Assembly (NCBI RefSeq): GCF_048323675.1
Contig: NZ_JBLWFK010000001.1
Coordinates: 248,001 to 312,000 of the forward strand
Reading direction: 5' to 3'
From: Mangrovimicrobium sp048323675
GTDB taxonomy: Bacteria > Pseudomonadota > Gammaproteobacteria > Pseudomonadales > Halieaceae
Length of the DNA stretch: 64,000 nt
Shown here in pieces: positions 42,838 through 50,920 of this stretch. Position 1 is the first letter of the stretch. Every line of letters begins with the position of its first letter. The notes under the pieces were generated by a model, which saw only the letters and a program-made list of their open reading frames with translations, ran no database searches and was not told where the DNA came from. The translations under genes and the position numbers were made by a program.

Positions 42838-45810
42838 ATGCTGCGTTCGGCCATGCCGGCGGGGCTGCTCTGTGCGGCGCTGGCCTGCGCCGCCCCCGGG
42901 GCACAGGCTGCGGAGGTGGTGCTGACCGAGGGCACCAACCTCGCTGCCAGCGTGCATCCGCCAAGTGGCGACGCCATCATCGCCCTGCAGGGTCGGCTCT
43001 ACCGGCAGTCCCCGGGCGACACTGACGCACGGCCAATCACCGGCTGGCTGGAGGACGCCTGGGAGCCGGAACTGGCGCCGGACGGCAAGTCGCTGGTCTA
43101 TACCGGCTATCGAGACGGCAGCTGGGATATCTGGCGGCTGGCGCTGGCGGATGGCGCCCAACCGCAGCGGCTGACCGACACCCTGTTCGATGACCGCGAG
43201 CCGGTCTGGTTGCCGGATGGCCAATCGATCCTGTTTTCCTCGGACCGCAGCGGCAACTACGACATCTGGCAGTTGCGGCTCGCCGATGGCGAACTGGTCC
43301 GGCTTACCGACGACCCGGCGGACGAATTCGCGCCCGCGCCCTCGCCGGATGGCGCCGCTTTCGGCTGGATGGCCGCCGTCGGCAGGGAGCAGGAAATCCG
43401 CACCCGGGCGCTGGTCGGTGATGGCGCGCCGCAGGCGGTATACCGAACCCGCTCGAAACTCAGTGGCCTGCGCTGGCACCCTGCGGGCGGCCAACTGAGT
43501 TTCCGCTCCCTCGACCGCGATGCCGACGGCAATGCCACCTCGGCCCTGCGGCTGCTCAGCCTGGCGGATGGCGGAGAGGAAATCCTCTCGCCGCCGGGTG
43601 CCGATGTGTTTCCCTTCAGGGCAACCTGGCTCGACGCCGACAGCGCGCTCTATACCAGCGACGGGGCGATACGCACCTGGCGGCGGGGAGCTGCGCCGGT
43701 GGCGCGCCCCTTCCGGGTAAGTTTCGATATTCCCGCGCGCGACTACCCGCGCAAGCAGCGGGACTTCGACAGTCCCGCGCCGCTGCCGGTACTGGGGATA
43801 TCCCACCCGGTGTTGTCACCCGACGGGACAGAGGTGGCCTTTACCGCGCTCGGCGACCTGTGGCGCTGGAACCCGGGCAGCGGGGCACTGGTGCAGGTAA
43901 CGGACGATCCTGCCGCGGACCAGATGGCGGCGTGGAGCGACGATGGCAGGAGCCTCGCCTGGGTCTCCGACCGCGGCGGCCGCTACCGCATCTACCTGCA
44001 GGACCTGGCGAGCGGCGAACGCGAGGTGCTGCCAGTTGAGAAGCATTCGCTGAGTTTTCCCAGCTGGTCGCCGGACGGCCGCAAACTGGCCTTCTTTACC
44101 GACGTTCCGGACAATCCGCTGCTGCATGTGGTAGGGCAGCTGACGGTTTACGACCGCGACAGCGGTGCGCTGACGACACACTCGGCGCCGATGCCGCCGC
44201 AGCCGATTGCCTGGAGCGCTGACGGCGACAAGCTCATCACCACCCGCCTGGAGCCCTACAGCCAGCGCTACCGGGAGGGCCTGTATGTACTGGCGGTGGT
44301 GGACCTGCTGTCCGGCACCACCACCGATATTACCCCGGTTCCCCATCGCAGCATTGCCCACGCCAGTTACGCCGCCGCCGGAATGGCGGCGTTTTCCGAG
44401 GATGGCGCCCTCTACGGCCTGCCCCTGGACGCGGCATTGGCGGCGGCGGGCCCGGTGCGGCTGCTCTACGATGGCCTGGCGGATTCGCCGCACTGGAGTA
44501 ATGGCGGCAAATACCTGGTATTCCAGGCTGGCAATCGCCTGTTGCGCCTGACGGCGGCCAGCGGTGCCGTGGAGGATATCAGCCCGGCGCTCACCTGGCA
44601 GCGCGACCTCCCGCAGGAGGAGTGGCTGCTGCGCGCCGGCAAACTGTTCGACGGAACCGGGGCCGGCTACCGCGAGAACGTCGATATCCACGTCCGCGGC
44701 AATCGCATCGCCGCCGTGTATCCGGCGGGAACCCGCGCCGACCTGCCGGTGGTGGACGCCTCCGACAAGGTGGTGATTCCCGGCCTGTTCGAATCCCACG
44801 CCCATATCGGCGACCACAACCACAGCGAATCCCAGGGGCGCGCCTGGCTGGCCTACGGGATTACCTCGATCCGCGATCCGGGTTCCAATCCCTACCTCGC
44901 CAACGAACGCAAGGAAGCCTGGTCCAGCGGCCGGCGTATCGGTCCGCGCACCTTCATTACCGGCCACAACATCGACGGGCGCCGGGTCTACTATGCCGTG
45001 GTCGAGGGCATCACCTCGGATGAGCACCTGGAGCGCGCGCTGCAGCGCTCACAACTGCTCGACGTCGATTTCATCAAGACCTACGTGCGCCTGCCCGACC
45101 GCCAGCAGCAGCGGGTGGTGGAGTTCGCCCACGCCATGGGGGTGCCGGTCACCTCCCACGAACTGCTGCCAGCGGCGGTCTACGGCGTCGACGCCATCGA
45201 ACATTTCACCGGCACCAGTCGCCGCGGTTACACCACCAAGATCAGCGAACTGGGCCGCAGCTACCAGGACGTGGTGGAAGTGTTGAGCGTCTCCGGCATG
45301 GGGGTGGTGCCGACCATGGTCGTCCCCGGTGTCGTGCTGACCTTCACCGAACAGGACGATATCTACAGCACCCGCCAGTTCGACGCCTTCTACGGCCCGC
45401 CGATGAAACAGACCTACCAGGATTTCATGGGCTTCTTCGGTCCGGGCAGCGAGGGTTACGTCGACGCCTATGGCGAACTGCTCAGCAAGCTCATCGCCCG
45501 CGGCGCCCTGGTCGGCACCGGCACCGACTCACCCTTCACGCCTTTCGGTACCGGCCTGCACGCGGAGCTGCGCCTCTACCAGCGCGAGGGCATCCCGCCC
45601 GCGAAAATCCTCCAGGCGGCAACGTTACAATCTGCGCGAATTGCCGGCGCGGACGCTGATCTGGGTAGCATCGAGGCGGGCAAACTGGCGGACATGGTGG
45701 TGCTCGATGGCGACCCACTGGCGGATATCAGTGACAGCGACAATGTCGTGATGACCGTGAAGAATGGCCGGCGCTATGCCTTGGAGGATTTGCTGGACTA
45801 CCGGGAATAA
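42838..45810 (+). CDS. Exported PD40 beta-propeller/amidohydrolase fusion protein
   Basis: 990 residues from ATG 42838. A signal peptide (LLCAALACAAPGAQA) precedes a TolB/PD40-type propeller of about 570 residues with repeated blades (APDGKSLVYTGYRDGSWDIW, LPDGQSILFSSDRSGNYDIW, SPDGRKLAFFTD). The C-terminal third is an amidohydrolase: IPGLFESHAHIGDHNH, ITSHELLPAAVYGVDAIEHF-like VTSHELLP, GTGTDSPFTPFG. Periplasmic. Similar fusions are usually annotated only as amidohydrolases; some act on peptides. Co-transcription with the permease suggests a ring-opening or deamination role on an imported compound. Confidence 0.83.
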   Translation: MLRSAMPAGLLCAALACAAPGAQAAEVVLTEGTNLAASVHPPSGDAIIALQGRLYRQSPGDTDARPITGWLEDAWEPELAPDGKSLVYTGYRDGSWDIWRLALADGAQPQRLTDTLFDDREPVWLPDGQSILFSSDRSGNYDIWQLRLADGELVRLTDDPADEFAPAPSPDGAAFGWMAAVGREQEIRTRALVGDGAPQAVYRTRSKLSGLRWHPAGGQLSFRSLDRDADGNATSALRLLSLADGGEEILSPPGADVFPFRATWLDADSALYTSDGAIRTWRRGAAPVARPFRVSFDIPARDYPRKQRDFDSPAPLPVLGISHPVLSPDGTEVAFTALGDLWRWNPGSGALVQVTDDPAADQMAAWSDDGRSLAWVSDRGGRYRIYLQDLASGEREVLPVEKHSLSFPSWSPDGRKLAFFTDVPDNPLLHVVGQLTVYDRDSGALTTHSAPMPPQPIAWSADGDKLITTRLEPYSQRYREGLYVLAVVDLLSGTTTDITPVPHRSIAHASYAAAGMAAFSEDGALYGLPLDAALAAAGPVRLLYDGLADSPHWSNGGKYLVFQAGNRLLRLTAASGAVEDISPALTWQRDLPQEEWLLRAGKLFDGTGAGYRENVDIHVRGNRIAAVYPAGTRADLPVVDASDKVVIPGLFESHAHIGDHNHSESQGRAWLAYGITSIRDPGSNPYLANERKEAWSSGRRIGPRTFITGHNIDGRRVYYAVVEGITSDEHLERALQRSQLLDVDFIKTYVRLPDRQQQRVVEFAHAMGVPVTSHELLPAAVYGVDAIEHFTGTSRRGYTTKISELGRSYQDVVEVLSVSGMGVVPTMVVPGVVLTFTEQDDIYSTRQFDAFYGPPMKQTYQDFMGFFGPGSEGYVDAYGELLSKLIARGALVGTGTDSPFTPFGTGLHAELRLYQREGIPPAKILQAATLQSARIAGADADLGSIEAGKLADMVVLDGDPLADISDSDNVVMTVKNGRRYALEDLLDYRE

Positions 45811-45897
45811 GCGGAATAGTTGAAATCCAGCACGTTCTTTCAGGTCCTTCTCAAAACCTGCAGTTCAAACCTGAACCTGTTGCATGTGCGTTCGGTA

Positions 45898-46015
45898 GAG
45901 TGTGAGGCGGAACCTGCCTGCTGGAACCGTGTGGCGACATGGATGTCGCCACCCGAGCCGGTACATGGATGTACGCTTTTTGGCGTGTTCCAGCAGGCAG
46001 GTTCCGCCTCGCGCT
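45898..46015 (+). repeat. Structured dispersed repeat, copy R4
   Basis: Outer arms 45904-45927 and 45987-46010 are perfect 24-bp complements, extended outward by wobble-containing pairs (GAGTGTGAGG against CCTCGCGCTC). Inside: hairpin 1 GGCGACA-TGGA-TGTCGCC, linker ACCCGAGCC, hairpin 2 GTACA-TGGA-TGTAC, then GCTTTTTGGCGT. It lies between two convergent genes. Its left foot GGTAGAGTGTGAGGCGG recurs exactly at 52278. Confidence 0.92.
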
Positions 46016-46047
46016 CGGCAGGTTAACCCCAAAACCCCGAAGCCTGA

Positions 46048-47445
46048 TCAGGATTCACCGGATTTGCTCGCATTTTCCCGCGCCACAATAGCCGCCACCC
46101 GCCGCTCCACTTCCTGCTGCACCAGGTCCATGTCCTGTTCCAGCACCTCGCCGTTGTTCACCCGCAGCTTGCCGTCGACATACACCGCGTCGATGTTGTC
46201 GGCACTCATGGTGGCGACGATGTGCGCCGCCGGGTAGAAGAGGGCGCCGGTGGCCGGCGAGTCCGGGTCGAGGATCAGGAAGTCGGCGCGCTTGCCGACT
46301 TCGAGTGAACCCACTTTGTCGGCGACGCCCATGACCCCGGCACTGCCCATGGTGTGCAGTTTCATCACCTGCAGCGGCGACATGATCTTCGCGTCCTTGT
46401 GCTGCATGCGCAGCGCGTACATGCCCATGCGCATGTTTTCGAAGGGGTCGCCGATGTCGGCGGAGGCGGCGCCGTCGACGCCCATGCCGACGGGGATGCC
46501 GCGGGCGAGGTAGTCGGGAATGTCGGCCAGCCCGGAGGCGAGGCGGCCGTTGGACAGCGGGTTCCAGCTCATGCCGGCGCCGCCCGCCGCGGTATCGTCG
46601 CGGATCTCATCGGTAGTATGGATGAAGTGGGCGAAGCTGTTGCCCTTACGCACGGCACCGGCGGCCATCAGGTCGGGCCATTCGGCGCGGTCTTCCGCGC
46701 GTCGCGAAAACTGTTCCAGGTAGTGGAACTGGGCGCCGAGGCCGTATTCCGCGGCCACTTCCATTTCCACCTTGAGCATGGGCAGGTTGCCGTGGAGGCC
46801 GACCGAGTGTACCGCGGGGGCGAGCATGGAGCTGCCCGGCGCCGCCATTATCGCCTCGGACTTTGCCATGAACGCGGCGAAGTCCTTGCGGTAGGCGGCG
46901 GGAGCCTGGTTCACATTGCCGTTGTAGGAGAACACGAAGTGCTGGCTGAAGCCGGCTTCCGCGGTGAGCGATTCGAGGTATTGTTCCTCGCTGCCGCCAA
47001 GGCGCTGGGAGTGGCTGTAGGTGGTGGTGATGCCGTGGGCCAACTGGTCCATGGCGCCGTGCAGGGTGAACCAGTAGAAGTCGCCATCGCTGAAATTGTC
47101 ACCGTAGGTCCAGTGCAGGGCCTGCAGCCAGGGGTAGAGGACATCGTCGATGGCCAGCCCGCGGAAGGCGGTCTGCCACAGGTGGTTGTGGGCGGAGACG
47201 AAGCCGGGGACCAGCAGTTTGCCCTGCGCGTCGACAACCGAGGTCGCTATCGGCAGTTCGCCCTGGTACTCGCCTGCCCCGATGGCGGCAATGGCGCCGT
47301 CGCTGGTGGCGAGCAGGTAGCCGGTAAAGGGGGTGTCCTGGCCCTCGGCGAGGGTGAGGATGGTGGCGTTCTCGACCAGTACCTGGGCGCTGCCGAGTGC
47401 GGGCAGGCAGGCCAGTGCCAGGCCGGCGAGGCATCTTGTATTCAT
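46048..47445 (-). CDS. Exported amidohydrolase-family protein B
   Basis: 465 residues with a signal peptide (NTRCLAGLALACLPALGSA). Metal motif GFVSAHNHLWQTAFRGL, FAHFIHTTDE and GVDGAASADIGDPFENM, then LEVGKRADFLILDP. Paralog of exported amidohydrolase A at 35641. It follows the deaminase at 47461 by 15 bp and is the second gene of that operon. Substrate unknown; an aminopurine or related cyclic amide is suggested by the neighbourhood. Confidence 0.82.
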   Translation of the reverse strand: MNTRCLAGLALACLPALGSAQVLVENATILTLAEGQDTPFTGYLLATSDGAIAAIGAGEYQGELPIATSVVDAQGKLLVPGFVSAHNHLWQTAFRGLAIDDVLYPWLQALHWTYGDNFSDGDFYWFTLHGAMDQLAHGITTTYSHSQRLGGSEEQYLESLTAEAGFSQHFVFSYNGNVNQAPAAYRKDFAAFMAKSEAIMAAPGSSMLAPAVHSVGLHGNLPMLKVEMEVAAEYGLGAQFHYLEQFSRRAEDRAEWPDLMAAGAVRKGNSFAHFIHTTDEIRDDTAAGGAGMSWNPLSNGRLASGLADIPDYLARGIPVGMGVDGAASADIGDPFENMRMGMYALRMQHKDAKIMSPLQVMKLHTMGSAGVMGVADKVGSLEVGKRADFLILDPDSPATGALFYPAAHIVATMSADNIDAVYVDGKLRVNNGEVLEQDMDLVQQEVERRVAAIVARENASKSGES

Positions 47446-47460
47446 CCGGTTTCTCCGTTG

Positions 47461-48810
47461 TCAAACCATCGGGATTGGCGCGAACCCGCGCCGGCGTTCG
47501 AGGAAGGCCACCGTGGCGGCGTGAATTTCTTCCAGCAGAGCGTTTTCGTCCGCGCGGCGGAACCTGCCGCCGGCGAGCAGTTGTTCGCCCTGTACCCAGG
47601 CATCGCGGACATCGCTGGCGCGACCGGCGAATACCAGGTTCCAGAGCACGGGATCGTGGCCCTCGGCCTCGGCGAGTGGCATCAGGTGCGGTTGCCAGAG
47701 GTCAACCGTGATCAGGTCGGCCTGCTTGCCGGGCTCCAGCGAGCCGATCTCGCGACCCACGCCGAGAACCCGGGCGCCCTCGATCGTGGCCATGCGCAGC
47801 GCCTCGCCGGCGTCGATCCGGGTGGCGTCCAGGTGAGTCACCTTCTGCAACAGGGAAGCGCTTTTCATCGATTCCCACATGCTGATCGCGTTGTTGCTGA
47901 CTCCGCCGTCGGTGCCCAGTGCCACCGGAATACCCCGCTGGCGGAATTGCGCCAGTGGCGCGGGTCCGGAGGCCAGTTTCATGTTGCTCACCGGACAGTG
48001 GGCGACCCCGGTGCCGGTGTCCGCCAGTACCTCCAGTTCGCCCTCGTCGAGCCAGACACAGTGGGCCAGCAGGGATCCCGGCTTGAGAATGCCCCAGTCC
48101 CTGAATTTGTAGACCGGGCGTTCACCGAACAGGTCGATAACCGCGGCGACTTCCTCGCGCTGCTCGCTGGTGTGGGTGTGGATGGGCACCCCGTAGCGGT
48201 CGGCGAGGTCGCGGGCGGCGCGGAACATCGGTTCGGAGCAGTAGGTGATGTGCTCCAGCCCCACCCAGGCCCGGGTGCGCCCGCCGCGACAGTGGTCGAG
48301 GTCGCGGATGGCTTGCTCGGTGGTTTCCAGGGTTTCGAAAAAAGCCTTGCCGGGGTTGTCCGCAGCATAGGGGACGAGGTGGACGCGCAGTCCCAGCAGG
48401 TCGGCGGCGCGGTTGCCCTCGTGCATGAAGCGGTACATGTCCAGCAGTGTGGTGGTGCCGCCCCGCAATGCCTCCATGTAGGTCACCAGGCAGGCGTAGT
48501 AGGCGTCCTCGGCCCGCAGCGCCTGGTGTTCACGCTGGTACTCGGGCAGCCAGTCCATCAGCTGGGCGCTTTCCGAAAAGCCTTTCAGCAGGCTGGAATG
48601 GCAGTGGGCGTCCACCAGCCCCGGCAGTACCGCGAGGCGGTTGCGCCCGTCGATAACCCGGCTGCCGGGCGGGACGACGGTGGATTCGCCGGGACCTACC
48701 GCGGTAATCAGGCCCTGTTCGAAGATGATGGTGCCGGGGTTGAGGACGCGGAACTGCGAGTCCACGCAATAGATTCTGGCGTTGATGATCGCAGTACAGT
48801 GCTCTGGCAT
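47461..48810 (-). CDS. Amidohydrolase of the MTA/SAH deaminase group
   Basis: 449 residues, no signal peptide. Metal and substrate motifs: LPGLVDAHCHSSLLKGFSES, HTHTSEQREEV, LAHCVWLDEGE, VAHCPVSNMKLASG and LGTDGGVSNN, the order seen in 5-methylthioadenosine/S-adenosylhomocysteine deaminases and related cytosine/guanine deaminases. It may deaminate an adenine-containing nucleoside. First gene of a two-gene operon; a RutR-like operator lies 100 bp upstream of its start. Confidence 0.83.
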   Translation of the reverse strand: MPEHCTAIINARIYCVDSQFRVLNPGTIIFEQGLITAVGPGESTVVPPGSRVIDGRNRLAVLPGLVDAHCHSSLLKGFSESAQLMDWLPEYQREHQALRAEDAYYACLVTYMEALRGGTTTLLDMYRFMHEGNRAADLLGLRVHLVPYAADNPGKAFFETLETTEQAIRDLDHCRGGRTRAWVGLEHITYCSEPMFRAARDLADRYGVPIHTHTSEQREEVAAVIDLFGERPVYKFRDWGILKPGSLLAHCVWLDEGELEVLADTGTGVAHCPVSNMKLASGPAPLAQFRQRGIPVALGTDGGVSNNAISMWESMKSASLLQKVTHLDATRIDAGEALRMATIEGARVLGVGREIGSLEPGKQADLITVDLWQPHLMPLAEAEGHDPVLWNLVFAGRASDVRDAWVQGEQLLAGGRFRRADENALLEEIHAATVAFLERRRGFAPIPMV

Positions 48811-48909
48811 GAAACGGGCTGGGTCCGGCTGGGCTATTCGTTCCTGTACAGCATTTTTCGTACCAGACCGCCGCGGGCGCAGTCTTCGCGGGCCGGGACC
48901 GGAATTAAA

Positions 48910-48925
48910 TGGACCAAATGGTCAG
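48910..48925. promoter_or_regulatory. RutR-like operator before the deaminase operon
   Basis: TGGACCAAATGGTCAG matches 12 of 14 specified bases of TTGACCAnnTGGTCAA and is itself a near-perfect palindrome (GACCAnnTGGTC exact). It is the most symmetric of the four sites in the window and sits upstream of the 47461-48810 gene. Confidence 0.65.
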
Positions 48926-48975
48926 TAATTGGGCGAGGCTCGCACCGCGCTGGTGCGAGGGGTGGCCGGGGTGGC

Positions 48976-49566
48976 TCAGTGCCCGTCGCGCAGCGCCAGT
49001 ATCGGTAGCAGCCAGGGCTTGTGGGTTTCGATTTCCGCCCGGCTCAGGCCCTGCAGTTCATAGGGCAGGACCAGCCATTCGTCGCTCTGGTGCAGGAAGT
49101 AGTCGGGCACCCGGCCGGTCCGGTTGCGGGACGGTTTGTAGTAGGGCACCGCGACCCGGGTATCCGCCGGCATGTTGCGTTTGCACTTCGCCTGCAGGCG
49201 CTCAATCACCGCCTCGATGTTGTAGCCGGTACTGAAAACGTCGTCGACAATCAGCAGGCGATCGTCGTGGTTGAGGTTCTCGTACAGGTATTGCAGGCCG
49301 TGGACGCGAATGCTTTCCGGGCTGCCGATGGTGCGCAGGTAATTTTCCATGCCCTGGTAGGAGGTGCGGATGGCGATGTGGTCGGTTTTCACGCCGAGGA
49401 ACTGCAGGCACTCCTGCACATAGATGCCCACTGCGGAACCGCCGCGCCAGACGCCGACAATGAAGTTGGGGTGGAAGCCGCTCTGGTAAATGTTCACCGC
49501 CAGGCGGAAGGCATCATTGAGCAGTTCCTCCTCCTCGATGAAACGTTTTGTAACCGGTTGGTCCAC
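48976..49566 (-). CDS. Purine phosphoribosyltransferase paralog 2
   Basis: 196 residues. FIVGVWRGGSAVGIYVQECL, PRPP motif LLIVDDVFSTGYN and YFLHQSDEWLVLPYEL mark it as a paralog of the proteins at 34999 and 49631. It is divergent from the latter across 64 bp. The sugar-phosphate loop has STGY in place of the DSG/DTG of its paralogs, which may alter substrate or kinetics. Confidence 0.86.
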   Translation of the reverse strand: MDQPVTKRFIEEEELLNDAFRLAVNIYQSGFHPNFIVGVWRGGSAVGIYVQECLQFLGVKTDHIAIRTSYQGMENYLRTIGSPESIRVHGLQYLYENLNHDDRLLIVDDVFSTGYNIEAVIERLQAKCKRNMPADTRVAVPYYKPSRNRTGRVPDYFLHQSDEWLVLPYELQGLSRAEIETHKPWLLPILALRDGH

Positions 49567-49597
49567 TTTTCTCTCCCCAGGAACCGCCAGCCCAAAC

Positions 49598-49603
49598 TAT
49601 ACT
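49598..49603 (+). promoter_or_regulatory. Possible -10 element for paralog 3
   Basis: TATACT immediately precedes an in-frame ATG at 49604. If it is a -10 box, transcription would start about 49610, which rules out that ATG and favours the TTG at 49631. Confidence 0.4.
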
Positions 49604-49630
49604 ATGCAGGCCTACAGGGGGAATGACTTT

Positions 49631-50206
49631 TTGTCGGAGAAAATCTACATCGGAGCCCAGCAACTGCTCGAGGACGCGTTCCGCCTGGGCGCCATGGTGC
49701 TGGCGAGCGATTTCAAACCCTCGATCATCATCGCCATCTGGCGCGGCGGCGCCCCGATCGGCATCGCAGTCCAGGAAATGCTGGCCTATTCCGGGGTGGA
49801 AACCGACCACATCGCGATTCGCACCTCATCCTACGAAGCCCATATCGACGACCGCCGCAGCCAGATCCGGATCCACGGCATGAGTTACCTGGTCAAGCAT
49901 GTCACTCACCAGGACCGCCTGCTGATCGTCGATGACGTCTTCGACACCGGCCACACCATCGAGGCGGTGATCGACGACCTGCACGCCAAGGCCCGCCTGA
50001 ATACACCCGGGGAAATCCGCGTGGCCGTGCCCTACTACAAGCCCACCCGCAGCGAGGTCGCCCGGGTTCCCGATTACTACCTCCACGAGACCGCCGACTG
50101 GCTGAAGTTCCCGCATTCCCTCGAGGGCCTGTCGCTGGAGGAAATCCGCCAGCACCGCCCGGCCCTCTACGAAATTGTCAGTGGCAGTTTACCGGGAACC
50201 AATTAG
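49631..50206 (+). CDS. Purine phosphoribosyltransferase paralog 3
   Basis: 191 residues from TTG 49631, chosen because GGGGG lies about 10 nt upstream and the resulting N-terminus (SEKIYIGAQQLLEDAFRLG) aligns with that of paralog 1. An in-frame ATG at 49604 has no ribosome site and abuts a -10-like hexamer. IIAIWRGGAPIGIAVQEML, PRPP motif LLIVDDVFDTGHT and YYLHETADWLKFPHSL are conserved. Function as for the other two: salvage of oxopurines. Confidence 0.85.
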   Translation: MSEKIYIGAQQLLEDAFRLGAMVLASDFKPSIIIAIWRGGAPIGIAVQEMLAYSGVETDHIAIRTSSYEAHIDDRRSQIRIHGMSYLVKHVTHQDRLLIVDDVFDTGHTIEAVIDDLHAKARLNTPGEIRVAVPYYKPTRSEVARVPDYYLHETADWLKFPHSLEGLSLEEIRQHRPALYEIVSGSLPGTN

Positions 50207-50208
50207 GC

Positions 50209-50214
50209 TATAAT
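50209..50214 (+). promoter_or_regulatory. TATAAT -10 element
   Basis: A consensus TATAAT begins 2 bp after the stop of paralog 3, about 120 bp upstream of the membrane protein at 50336. A poor TTTACC at 50188-50193 is the best -35 candidate. Confidence 0.4.
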
Positions 50215-50335
50215 TTGTTCATAGCTGTATCGCCGGCGCTATGCCGGTTATTGCACGCAAATGCTGCGTACCCGACGGGGCGCTGCGGTATGCCCCTCCG
50301 GGTGCCAGGTCCGGCACACGATAGGAGGCTCTTGC

Positions 50336-50890
50336 ATGAAGCGCCACTACTTTCTTTCAGACAATCTCGATGTTCTCCAGGCGGTCGGCCGCGAACTCCA
50401 GGAGACGGGTTTCACCACGCCGCAAATCCACGTCCTCAGCGAGGACGACGCAGCGGTTGAACAGAAACACCTGCACCCGGTAGAAGCGGTGCTCAGGAAG
50501 GACGTTGTCCGCGGCACCGAGCGCGGCGCGCTGGTCGGCCTGCTCTGTGCCGCGGCGGTCGTGGGGCTGGGCTGGCTCACCGGTATCACCCACGGTATCG
50601 GCTGGGTGCCGGTGATTTTCCTTGCCATCGTGTTGCTGGGCTTCTGTACCTGGGAGGGCGGCCTTATCGGCATCCAGGAAAAACATGCGGACTTCCGCCG
50701 CTTCGAGTCGGCGCTGAAGGCCGGTCAGCACCTGTTCTTTGTCGACGCCGATATGAACGAGGAGTCGCAACTGCACCAGGTGGTGGCGCGCTATCCAGGC
50801 CTGCGCGCCGCGGGGCTGGGAGAAGCCACGCCCGGCATGGTGGTGCGCTTCCAGGACCGCTGGGCGCGTTTCCTGCAGGTAGCCCCCTGA
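50336..50890 (+). CDS. Conserved membrane protein of unknown function
   Basis: 184 residues from ATG 50336, with AGGAGG 7 nt upstream. An N-terminal soluble segment (HYFLSDNLDVLQAVGRELQETGFTTPQIHVLSEDDAAVEQ) is followed by two helices (about 72-90 and 98-116) and a C-terminal soluble domain (RRFESALKAGQHLFFVDAD). Similar proteins occur in pseudomonads without a known role. The FFVDAD and QIHVLSED pieces suggest two related small alpha/beta halves flanking the membrane hairpin. Confidence 0.78.
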   Translation: MKRHYFLSDNLDVLQAVGRELQETGFTTPQIHVLSEDDAAVEQKHLHPVEAVLRKDVVRGTERGALVGLLCAAAVVGLGWLTGITHGIGWVPVIFLAIVLLGFCTWEGGLIGIQEKHADFRRFESALKAGQHLFFVDADMNEESQLHQVVARYPGLRAAGLGEATPGMVVRFQDRWARFLQVAP

Positions 50891-50920
50891 GCCGCGGCAA
50901 AGCCTTGCAGCGGCGCCGCG

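Noticed and set aside
49550..49566. TTGGTCCA at the start of phosphoribosyltransferase paralog 2 as a RutR-like site
   Set aside because: Only one half-site matches, and it lies within the first codons.
49604..49606. ATG as start of phosphoribosyltransferase paralog 3
   Set aside because: No ribosome site precedes it, it abuts a -10-like TATACT, and the extension has no counterpart in paralog 1.
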